Of a stretch of 64,000 bases of DNA, positions 21,853-32,036 are shown in pieces. Origin of the DNA: Asterella californica (taxonomy: Eukaryota > Streptophyta > Marchantiopsida > Marchantiales > Aytoniaceae); contig JAYKYS010000001.1 of assembly GCA_036924285.1 (NCBI GenBank), positions 171,501 through 235,500 of the forward strand. Reading direction: 5' to 3'. The first letter of the stretch is position 1. Each line of letters starts with the position of its first letter. Position numbers and translations under genes: made by a program. The notes beneath the pieces were generated by a model. The model made no database searches. It was not told the DNA's origin and saw only the letters and a list, made by a program, of their open reading frames with translations.

Positions 21853-22850
21853 TATCAGTATACACTTGGGTTTTGTGAAGTCTCAAGTAATGCCGTCATT
21901 TCCTCAAGCAATGAACCACCGCAAATAGTTTCTTCTCTTGAGTAGGTCATCGACTCTCTATCTAGATAACTTCTTGCTTTCGTACGCTACCGATTTTCCA
22001 TCGTGCACCAACACTCCGTCAATCACATAGTCGCTCACGTCGATGTGCACCTCGAATGGTTTGTCAAACTCCAGCAGCTTCAAAACTGACACCTTCGACG
22101 AAATGGATTTGATCATATGGAACGCATTGTCCACCTCCTTGGTCTAGTTTACATGTGCGTCTTTTTCCGTCCAATCCGTGAGCGACTTTGTGATCTTTGA
22201 AAACCCCTTTATATACTTGCGGTAGAACTGAGTCATTCCTAAGAATCATCGCATCTCTTTCACTGTAGTTGAAGGCTCCCAAGTCACAATTGCATCCACC
22301 TTCTGCATATCTGGATCGACTCCTTCTGCACTAATGACATGTCCCAAGAGTTAATGCGTTCCAAACCAAACTCACTCTTAGCAACGTTGGCAAACAGCTT
22401 ATGGTCCCGCAGCTTCATCAACACCACCCTTAGCTGCTCCGCGTGCGACTCCAAGGTTTTGGAGTAGATCAAGATGTCATCGATGTAAACGATGATGAAC
22501 TCGTCCATCTCTTCGCAAAAAAGTATGTTCATTAATGTAGTGAACATCGAAAGGACGTTGTAGAGTCCAAATGACATCATCACGAATTCAAACGATCCGT
22601 ATCTGATTCGACAAACGGTCTTCTCAACATATGGATCAGCTATCCGGATATGATAATATCATGACTTCAAGTCTATCTTGTTGAAGTACTTCGCGCTGCT
22701 AACCTATCAAACATGTCATCTATCCTTGGCAAAAGATAATTATTTTTCACCGTCAGTTCATTGAGTGCACGATAATCTACGCATAGTCGTAACTTCTCAT
22801 CCTTCTTCTTTGCAAAAAGAACCGAGGCTCCATAAGGTGACTTGCTGGTT
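21853..22850 (-). pseudogene. Element D RT and RNase H
   Basis: Minus frame 22,284-22,583: MMSFGLYNVLSMFTTLMN and [14 protein letters not shown], then the LRDHKLFANVAKSEFGLERI thumb block. RNase H remains at 22,064-22,200 in broken frames. RT fingers lie at 22,740-22,850 with frameshifts. Confidence 0.8.
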
Positions 22851-23635
22851 CAAATATATCTCCGAGCTAATAGCTCGTCGAGTTGTCTTTTCAACTCAAG
22901 AAGTTCTACTTGATTGAGTTGGTAAGGAGCTTTGGAAGGTCGTTCTGATCCTGGCAAGTCCTCGATCTTGTGATCCACCACCCGCCTTGGAGGTAACTCA
23001 TCTGTCAAGACATCCTTAAACTCCTTAATCACTTCGTGAAGCACCTTTGGAAGTTTGGTCGCGCCTCTTGATGTTTCCTCTTGTCTGCCACCCGTCATCC
23101 AATCTGCAATCCGCATCAAACACATGACTCTGTCGTTGAAGTCCATCTGTTTGTCTTTTATCAAATTCACCGCAAAATCATCAATTTTCCGCATCTTTCG
23201 GATCAGCCTCACTCTTAACTTTCGTCCTTTAACTCTAACGTTCAACCTTAAAGGTTTCCGCTTAAGTTCCATTTCAAACTTGTCTAAGAAAGTGTTCCTC
23301 AAAACCGCAGAGATATCATCCATCTCGCACACCGTGAAGTTCTCTATGAACTCCAACTTCTCACATGCAAATCGTACGTCCAATGCCACTTCAGAAGTTT
23401 GGTACGTCTTGCCTTTGACAAAATGTACTTGAATAGGCTTGTCTGCCTTGGAGGTAGACAAGCCCAACTTCTTCATCAACTTCGGACTTATGAAGGAGTA
23501 GGTCGCTCCTGCGTCCACAAGAAATGTAACATCACGGTTAGCAACTTTGGCTTGTAGAAACATCCCGGAGTCTTCTTCGTGGTTCTCAAGATCACAGTCA
23601 TCTGGTCCTCCAACAAGTCCTTTGCAACAACGCAT
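22851..23635 (-). pseudogene. Element D protease and RT linker
   Basis: A 261-codon open frame on the minus strand. The active site is DAGATYSFISPKLMKKLGLS (Asp-Thr-Gly changed to Asp-Ala-Gly). Then come VRFACEKLEFIENFTVC, the linker VIKEFKDVLTDELP, RRVVDHKIEDLPGSERPSK and [15 protein letters not shown]. The last part is the site that element H occupies in B. Confidence 0.85.
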
Positions 23636-24600
23636 TCATGCTATAGTTACTAACCTTAAGTTTCGTGCACTCCTTAGCAATATGACCCGCTTCGCCACAA
23701 TTGTAGCAAGTAAACTTAGCGCCATTGCCCTTCTCAGGTGTTTACCTCTTATATTTTGCTCTTGTTTGCTGCCGATTTGCTACCGATTTGCTACCGGGAC
23801 AGAAGTATCTTTCCGATCCTTCTCACCTCCATCCCATTATCGCTTGTAATCCTTGTTCTTCTTCTGAAACTTGTCCATGCTGCGTGCTTCAAAAAGTTTC
23901 TGTTGTTGGACTTTGTCGTCCCCAATTTGGTCCGCTAGCTTCAAAAGTTCGGCACTTGTCGCAAGTAGCTCTGACATCCAGAAAATGACCTTCTCTAAGC
24001 CAGACTTGAGTCCCTCAATAAATATACATATTTTGATCTCCTCAGTTCATTTGGAGAACGAATCCAGCTTAACACTGAACTCGTGCACATAAGCCCTTAA
24101 GATCCCCATCTGCTTCAACCTAACTAACTCAACACCGTCTTGAATCTTTCGATACTCCGGGTGAATCGTCTCACGAGCAACACCTTGAACTCTTTCCAAC
24201 CAAGCACCGAGACGGTCAAGACATGCTCATCCTTGTATGCAGTCCACCAGAGAAACGCATGATCCTTCAAGAACGTAATCGCCGCTCTCGACTTGTCTGA
24301 CTCCTAAGCTTGTTGCGTAGTATAGGTCTAGCTCAGTTAAGAAATCTTTAACCTTACGAGTCCGTCCTATACTTGAAAATAGGGTCGGTAAATTTGTCTT
24401 ACAAAGCTTTTTGTTAGACGAAGAACTCCCTTGGCCTGTCTCAAGCTCAACGATACGTTTATACCCTCCTGCATGGTCTTCATCATCTTGATGAGTTCTG
24501 CATACAAGGCTCCTTGACTTCCTGCGCCTGAATCGTTAGACACCATTGGCAAGACTCCATCTTGCTGCATCGGTGTCGCAACTGGTACTGGACTCTCTTG
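23636..24600 (-). pseudogene. Element D gag with zinc knuckle
   Basis: The knuckle CYNCGEAGHIAKEC is at about 23,665-23,710 (minus). The gag core follows at 24,000-24,360 in broken frames, equivalent to element C 17,740-18,110. The N-terminal part (about 24,367-24,600) reads MQQDGVLPMVSNDSGA, matching MQQDGVLPAVPNDSDA of C. Confidence 0.8.
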
Positions 24601-24839
24601 ACGTTGAGACGAAAGTTGTCGGTTATCTCTAACTGTGTCTCGAGGCTAGCTCGAGTCAATCTGGTCCCGGTGTCAGCCGCCACTCGTCTCTTGGTCTTCC
24701 TCTTGGAACTTTGTCATACCTCGGCCATTGCTCCAAGTGTTCACCTAGAAACGTTGATCCACTTCGTGTCTCGTGTCCTTCCTCAAGCGTCCAGCCAGCC
24801 TTCAGCCACTAACTCAAGTTCTCGCTCAGCGAAGCGTCG

Positions 24840-24851
24840 GCTCTGATACCA
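24840..24851 (-). promoter_or_regulatory. Primer binding site of element D
   Basis: Exact TGGTATCAGAGC on the minus strand, next to the LTR end. The standard plant initiator-Met primer site. Confidence 0.9.
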
Positions 24852-24852
24852 C

Positions 24853-26001
24853 TTTTCGCGCACCTACCGCCTTGTTGCATCAGCGGAAGCTCTTGCTCAG
24901 TTGGTCACAAAATTTACACCCCTAACATGCAAACCACAATCACAAGTTAGCGTCCATGCACCACTTACCTTAACTTTGTTTGGTCTGGACTGGAGTCGGA
25001 CCGTCTCCCTAATCATCAAGTTCAGCATTCCCTAAGTCCTGATCTAGACCCACCTAGGTCGGTCTCAAACATGAGCAAGTCACAAGATGACTTGGGACGA
25101 ACTTCTCATAAAGTCCAGGGTCCTAAACGTTGCCTCCAGCACACTTAACGGCCCAACCATCCGTGATGTCCGTCTGGGTCTAGGCTCCTGAACGGTGGTC
25201 TAACCCGCCAACTCGTTCCCTAGTCTTGCTCCAGCCCATACATCGTTCCTAAGTCCACACGTCCAAGTCTGGACCGAAATGTGCATTGGAACCGGCCCAG
25301 TCATCACCTCATGTCCTCAGGGTCCGTCCGCCAAACCTTGGGGTCGGGTGACTCGTCTTGGTCCACCTAGGCATCAAGCGCCCCTCATATATATTTCTGG
25401 GGATCCGCGGCCCCGCCCTCCTCTTTGGTCCTTGAAAATTATATCACAACCCGATCAAAGGATCGGTCGTTATTCTCAGCTCAGAGATCAGTTTGAGGAG
25501 TTCTGCATATCATTGGAAAGCTCTCGTCGAGACCTTTCCAAAGATACCTTACTCGTCTCGAGATCTTATGTGGAGCTCCGTGCACTACCTAAAGCGTCGC
25601 TGGAGCTCTAGCACTCAGTCATTTTTCTGAAAACTTGTGGATCTAGACTCGAACCTTATGGTTCGGACCAGTGTCCGAACCACGGTCCGTCTGCGTCTCG
25701 GACCCATCTCTCAATCTCACGTCTCGGACCGACGTCTCTGACTTATGTCTCAAACTTATGTTTCGGTCCGTTTCCAGACTTGCCTCCTTATGTCAACGTC
25801 CGTCTGAAGTCGTCTTGGGATAGGCCCTTATGTCCTAACCCAATGTTTCAATCTTAGTTCAGAGAACCACTTAAAGTTCATCTAATCTCGACTTTCTGGC
25901 CAAGCCGTTAAGTCCTACTCGCAGCTTTCACAACCTAGCACAAGTCCACTAAAGTTCTGTTGTTCGCGTCTGCACCGGATCCTGAGACTGAGAGTCACGA
26001 C
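24853..26001 (-). repeat. 5' LTR of element D
   Basis: About 1.15 kb. On the minus strand it starts TGTCGTGACTCTC at 26,001 and ends in the block ggtgcgcgaaaag next to the PBS. It contains the same internal blocks as the LTRs of A, B and C. Confidence 0.85.
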
Positions 26002-26083
26002 AGTCTACTTGCAATGCCGCAACCAAACCTATGCTGATCTCTCTAAACAGCTCCAGCACACACCCACAGTCCTCTAAATATTG

Positions 26084-27450
26084 TCATACAATGAGAGTCG
26101 TATCCAATGGTGATAAGGTCAGAGGACCAGTAGCAAGAACAACGTAAAGTTCCTTCACTGACGATACAAAAGTTTCACTCCTAGCTTGCTGCACCAACCG
26201 ATCAGCATACTGCTGCAACTCTTCACTCGAACTCCAGAGTAGAACAATCAAGGTAGATGGTACTACCGTAGTAATGCTAGGCATGTCCCTCACCTCCTCA
26301 AAGACCGGAGTATCCTCCGCATGAGCATTGTCCTCTATCAACTCAACGGATGCCATCGTCCTTGGTGTAAGCTCTGTTGTCCCAACTCTAGCATTGAACT
26401 GCACTGATAAGCGACTCACTCGTCTCTCACTTGACTGTCAACCTGGTCTGTAAGATGTTGTCTCCGTCCAATCGTCGATCACGAACCTCATAAGATATAA
26501 CACAGCACCTCCAACCAACACATCATAAGACTTCGCGGTCATAACGATGACCTTGGTCCTCACCACTTTTGTTGTCCGACAACATCACACCTGGTGCTAA
26601 ACTAGCATGGTCAATCGCCGACCTAGATGGTAACTCATCTAATCTAACAGTCGCCGCTTGTCAAGTACCATTGGTAGTTGTCTCGATCCTCGACTCCATG
26701 GACACATCTACCGTCTCTCGCTGAACCACCTCAACTCTAGAGATAACTACATCCTCACTCTCACTGAGCGTGGTTGCCAACTGGAACACTAGAGCCAAGC
26801 TTACTCCCAATGTCCTCATATATGTGGCTGAAAATAGTGAGGCTCGCAAAACTGCTATAAGCCACCTTCAATATCGAATGCGACGTGGCATCCATAAACA
26901 TCGAGAGTTGTCTCGCATCACCTCCACTCATGGATGTGATGTCTCTAACTCCACTGCACCATCGACGTCCAAAAAAGTTTTGTTTTTTCGCTGCGCAACA
27001 AGAAAACAAAATGGAATGCGCCTCCATGATAGATCGTTTAAGAACCATAGATGTGGTCCTCAACGCCTTTGATAACGTGAATGATTGAGGAAGCTTGACC
27101 TATTTACCAGCCTCTCCGCATTGTGGATCCAACTCCACCGACGCACCTCAGACTACGACTCAGAGACACGTATTGCACTCCGAGTCATTGCCGTAGATGT
27201 CTCAATCTGCACCATCCAGTCATGAAGTCGAAGTCACCTCCTTCTCCTCCAGAAGACGACGTGGAAGTCTCTGTTCCTGAACCAGATCTCCGCTAAGCCA
27301 TAATCATACTAGCTATCCTCTGCTCTAATTGCTCAATCCGAGTAGCCATACTCGCATCTGACGTCGTAGTAGATGGTGGACCGACTGATCATCTCTCAAG
27401 TGTTGGGTCTCTACCTCCAGCTCGACCACCACGGTCTCTTTGAGCTCCTC
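26084..27450 (-). other. Degenerate post-gag region of element F
   Basis: Minus-strand frames (26,084-26,419, 26,661-26,849, 27,325-27,513) lie downstream of the F zinc knuckle. They are too short and broken for me to name a domain. By position they would be the pol start of F. A small hairpin with A/T arms lies at 26,978-27,011. Confidence 0.35.
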
Positions 27451-27459
27451 CATCTCGTC

Positions 27460-28724
27460 CACGACCTGCCTTCTCTTGTCGTAGCTCGTGATGGAGATCA
27501 AAACAACGATCACTATTGTGACCTAGTCATCCGCAATGCTCACACTGTCTAAGCACCGCTTGAGACGTCTCAGACGTCTCATAACCATCTCTCCTCTGTG
27601 GACAGTCATTCTATGATGAGGACCATCACACGTCCAGCAAGGACTCGCTTGCTGCTGACTAGAGAAGGACGGCATGGGCTTCTGTCCACCAGATCCTCCA
27701 ACACCTCTATGAGATCATGTCTGTTCCGCACAATCTTTATCACCATCACCACCACGTTGTTGCATAGCCTCCTTGAGAAGATTTGGTTGCTCCATGTGGT
27801 GTCTCCCTACTAAACCCAACAACCAACACCCTCTCCTCCACCATGTTGAGCTCAGTCCCCTCAGTCAAACCAAAGACAACCGCAAATGTCTGAGCGGTGT
27901 CTCTAAGGAGAGTCGCATCCTTGACTCTCCTATGCAGCTCTCGGTCTAGTATCCCATACCAGAACTGGATTGCATGTGCTTCCATCATTCCTTGAGTAAC
28001 GCCGTTAAACCGCCTCATGCTAGTAAACTCTTTCTAGTCTTCCACTGGAACTCTGGCAGACTCCTCAACTTGTCGGTCTGGACATCCTGATAGTTCTTCC
28101 TCAAACACTGAAAGAACTGAACCACGGGTTTAAACCTTGGTGGTATCTCATTCACACTACCACCTGCTCCACTACTAGTGGACGTATCGCTGGTAGTAGA
28201 TACTCCACCACCCGTGGATGTACCACTGCTACTGACATCCAAACCCGCAGGTGCTACACCTCCCGAAAATGCGCCAGTAGTGATAGAAACGTAGTTGAGA
28301 GACCAATGTTGTCTCCACAACTCAATCTCCACACTATAGTCGCCTGGACTCATGATAATAGTCCATCGGCGGTCCCTCCAAGTGTTGGAACAAACCCTTC
28401 CATGTCATGAAGGGTGTAACAGCTGTGAGTTTCGCATTTGCTGCAGATTGCACCAACTGTCGAACTCCTGGATGAAGTCATCCAGCTCAATGATACCCAC
28501 TGTACCCGAGTATCGTCGAGACCCCTTCGTGATCGCATAGATCTCGTCCATGTCCTACAACAATGGTGTGATGACACTAGACTCACCACCAGAAAATGCA
28601 TTGTCTGTGTCTGATCCGTCTTCTAGAACAATCGACTACAATGATGTAAGCAGTCGATATCTCACCCTACTCCGTATATACTCACTATCCGAGAAGTCAT
28701 CATCAGAACCTTCAGAGAACTCCA
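27460..28724 (-). pseudogene. Element F gag with zinc knuckle
   Basis: Starts at an ATG at 28,724 (MEFSEGSDDDFSDSEYIRSR). Broken frames then give a gag core: DDFIQEFDSWCNLQQ, then PFMTWKGLFQHLEGPP, then FFQCLRKNYQDVQ and AIQFWYGILDRELHRRVKDA. A Ser/Thr/Gly-rich linker lies at 28,140-28,290. The knuckle at about 27,504-27,545 reads C-x2-C-x4-H-x4-C with a TGA inside it. A different family from A-E. Confidence 0.75.
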
Positions 28725-28842
28725 TGGTATAGAATCTCGTGAACACACTCTCCAACCAGAATGACAAAATCCTCATCACCATCGTAACCGCAACTTGCCT
28801 AACCTCGCTTCTACTGAGCTCACCTATCTCCTACTATGACGA

Positions 28843-29160
28843 TCAAGGTAAGGACAACTTGTACATACCATCATCACAGTCATTCGTGGGATGATCTGGT
28901 CGAACTCTCACCGTCAACATCTCGGGTGTCATGTGTAGAGCTGTACCTCCTGATCCCCCTAGAGATGTCTGTAGCTGGAATGGACATCTCTCCATCTCGA
29001 ACTTTCTCAAATCCAAACCAATGCACGCCGCCTTCTTCAACATCAAGGGTTGAGCTCTAGAGTCTAATAAGACTTTCTGCGGTTGATACACCTTTTTTGA
29101 AGATACCACCAGACAGCACACTGGAGTGAACTCACTCCAGAAATCAAACGCCAACACAAA
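28843..29160 (-). pseudogene. Retroelement protease fragment upstream of F gag
   Basis: The minus frame reads KVLLDSRAQPLMLKKAACIG and then CPFQLQTSLGG. This looks like a retroviral-type aspartic protease (VLLDSGAQ-type active site with Gly to Arg). It lies before gag on the same strand, which is the wrong order for one element, so it is probably a piece of another copy or a rearrangement. Confidence 0.6.
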
Positions 29161-30814
29161 CAAACGCACAAACAAGAAGCAGAATATGAAGGGGTTCCAA
29201 CCACAAGAAGTCCAAATGATAACCCTCCACACTCAAACATTCACATAACAAAAAACCCAATCCCATCCAGACTGACGACTCCTCTTTTGACCACATGCAC
29301 AATATATGACCACCAATTGTCATAACATGTACCTAAGATCACTAACTAGATGTCCACACCTCTAGTAGCTCCAAAAATATCTACGTGATATCTCTACTAA
29401 CTCACCAACTATCTTTATACGCATCTCTACGATATAAGTAAATACTACCACAACAACAGCTTCCTTCTAGTACTATGGGGTCGCTTTATCGCTCCTCTAG
29501 GAACGTGCAAGAAGGTCTCTTACTACCTTAAACAAGTCCATAAGTACTTGCACGTATCCTTAGAAAACATCAAGAGCTATTGGTCTAGTGGTAAAGCTAA
29601 AGCTAAGAACTGTAGATTTAAGTGTGCAAGTTCATGAATAGTGTTGAGATGGGTGACCTGTTGGTTTTACACTTCTCACACAACTAAATCTTGCATACCT
29701 CTCTCATGCACGCCAGCAAGCTGACTGACGGCGGGCTTGGACTCGAGCTCCGCTCCGCTTCTGCACTCACGCACCTCTGCTCCTCGAAGCTTCTAAACGC
29801 CTCCTAACACACTCTACGCTCCGCTCCGCTTGAGTAGGAGTAGAAACTCGAGCCAAACAACACAAGAAGAACGTGTATGAAGAGAACACACCCAAAACAG
29901 CAACTTCGAGGCCGAAAACACACCCCACAAGGTCAAAATCTGTCAAATTGACACTCGCAGACGGAATTACGTCAGATCTTGTCCATCCGTGACATTTTTC
30001 TCCTTGTAACTCTTTCGATCTTTCACCAAATCGAATGATTTTTGGTGCGTTAGAATCATCTTCTCAACACGCACCTACTGCACTCTTCAGCACCAGAAAT
30101 TGCTGACCCATGCCAACCTGACGTCCGCTGACGCACTTCTGTTGACCTCAAATTGATCTCAAAATCTGTCACGGGAAATTCTAGCAGCATTTCCGCACTA
30201 CCTCATCACCAAATCCGACCAAGAACAAATCCAAACTATAGTAATCCACACAGCGATCAACCACAACACCAAAAAGAACTATTTCACGCACCCTCGCACC
30301 CGCAAATCAAAGATATCAACGATCTTCTCACTCCGGAGATACCACCGGCTGATATCCGCGACCTAAAAACTCTTAATCAGACCTTGCAATTCGAGTTCTT
30401 CGAATGATAAACGGTACGTATTCACTCCACCATGCCAACAGACTCACTAAAGTCGAGCCAAATCCACTCTATGCTCGCAGATAATCCAGATTGCACTCAC
30501 CAAGACTATCCACCATAGCCATGAGCTTGAAGGCTCAACTTGAAGAACTAAGGCCTCCAAGCCTTACCTGCGAAGTATACCCCTAGTGGACTATCCCACC
30601 AACTCGTCTTAACAGCACTAACAATCTTACCAAGATTCACCACTCCGCACTCGACCAACCTAGCCGAGGTGCCAAACTGACGTGACAGATTGTATAAAAC
30701 ATTATTATAGACTTAGATGATACTAGGAACCAACTTACAAATATATATTGAAACGAATTATTCTAACAATTGGACACATACAACACCACGAACAATGCTG
30801 CTGTACAAAATGAG
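29161..30814. other. Unassigned repeat-like DNA
   Basis: No supported gene. It contains purine/pyrimidine-biased stretches, a pair of similar blocks (ctccgctccgctt near 29,748 and 29,820), an 84-codon frame at 30,153-30,407 that I do not recognise, and a weak tRNA-like site (separate entry). Probably the 5' part or LTR of a retroelement of F type. Confidence 0.3.
29574..29648 (+). repeat. Possible tRNA-derived (SINE-like) Pol III promoter
   Basis: An A-box match TGGTCTAGTGG at 29,581-29,591 is followed about 43 bases on by GTTC (29,630-29,633), as expected for a decayed B box. The rest of the tRNA fold is not convincing. Confidence 0.2.
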
Positions 30815-31330
30815 GAAACACACGACGTAATGAATAACTAACGGATGGAAAGACCCATCAAGCTTTACAAGAGAAAGAGGGACTCTAAGGACCAAGTAAC
30901 CAACACCTCGAAGAGAAAAAGAACGTCGGAGTTAAGTCTCACTATCAGTAGCTCTAAGATCGCATATCGCTCTTAAAATATCACACATTGGTAAATCAAA
31001 ACTCGTGCATACAACATGTGCACTTGAAGTAGCATCGCCTGTTGCAATTGTTTTCTCGTGGACGGCGTTTGCTAAAGCTCTCTGTAGAGCAATTGAAACT
31101 CGCAGTCTAAAAAATATAGTGCAAAAAGAAGAAAACATGGATACCTTTGGTGTTTCTCATGATAAGCTCTGGTACAATCTCGAATAGAAACGTCAAACTC
31201 TAAAACTGTCGATCTATATATCTTCAAGTCTAAGAGATGAAGCAATGTCTCTCCTGCATATTCTTGTATTTGATCATCTTCACTGTTATCGCAAAACATG
31301 CTACCAATCTGCACAAAACTACACTTGGAA
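30815..31330 (-). mobile_element. 5'-truncated LINE copy (3' end only)
   Basis: The minus strand matches the 3' part of the LINE at 42.7-46.0 kb from about 45,510 to 46,010, including the terminal coding stretch (RVSIALQRALANAVHEK; the long copy has RVSIALHRALACTVHK) and the 3' untranslated part (cttcgaggtg(t/a)tggtt, ttccatccgtt). Loss of the 5' end with a kept 3' end is what target-primed reverse transcription leaves. Confidence 0.8.
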
Positions 31331-32036
31331 CGATGTGAAATGTCATATGACTAATTTCGGTTGAAGTCCTCCATACTGTAGTACCAAGGAGTAACTATAC
31401 TATGTATAGTGTTAGGGCATTCTTCTCGGATATTTTCACAGATAACTTGTCGTTTTGTAAAACTTTAACCTGCAAGAAAATCCGGCGAGATATCATTTCA
31501 ACCCGACTTTTTGGAATTCCAGCCGATTGAGAATACAAAGAATGCCGGTTAGCCCCGAGCGTTGACTATGTACATATAACCCTGCCCAGCATGTTGGTGA
31601 TGATGATACAGTGTAGTTTGAAAGCATCCAGACTCCAGAGAGAGCACTGCTGAGAAGTAAAAGAGGAAGTCGAGAAGTCCTCCGGTTCGTGTATCGCAGT
31701 CACCTGATGGAGTCACTTGGATTAAATCAGGGCAACCACGGTTCCAGCTGGCCCCACTAAGTAACAACTGTCTGTATTAGCAAACTTTGCTGCTTCGCAG
31801 CCAGCCATCCCTCTTGTGCCGGGAAAAGGTATGTCGTCTTCTTGTAGGATTCGTAGCTACGGGTGTTTGGGAGCTTGGTTTTCTCAGTAAAGAAGAAGGG
31901 TGGAAAAGGATCTGAGAAGAAACTAGAGACGAGGCACACAGAGCGTGGCTAGAGCAGAGGTGGGAGTTCGACGGCGAATTGTAGAGCCAGGAAACGAACA
32001 GACGAGAGAGCCAGGGATCGAGCAAGCAGTGCGAAG
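31331..32036 (+). promoter_or_regulatory. Upstream region and 5' leader of COX5b
   Basis: No protein gene supported. The purine-rich stretch 31,880-32,036 just before the start codon is the likely transcribed leader. I see no convincing TATA box. Confidence 0.4.

Larger units (their letters stand above)
21850..26001 (-). mobile_element. Element D: chromovirus on minus strand, 3'-truncated
   Basis: Read from 26,001 leftwards: complete LTR, PBS, gag, knuckle, protease, RT, RNase H. It ends in RNase H at about 21,853 where it meets C tail-to-tail. It is the best guide to what B looked like before its insertions. The protease site is DAGATYSFIS (Thr to Ala) and RT has an intact YIDDIL box. Many frameshifts. 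Confidence 0.85.
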
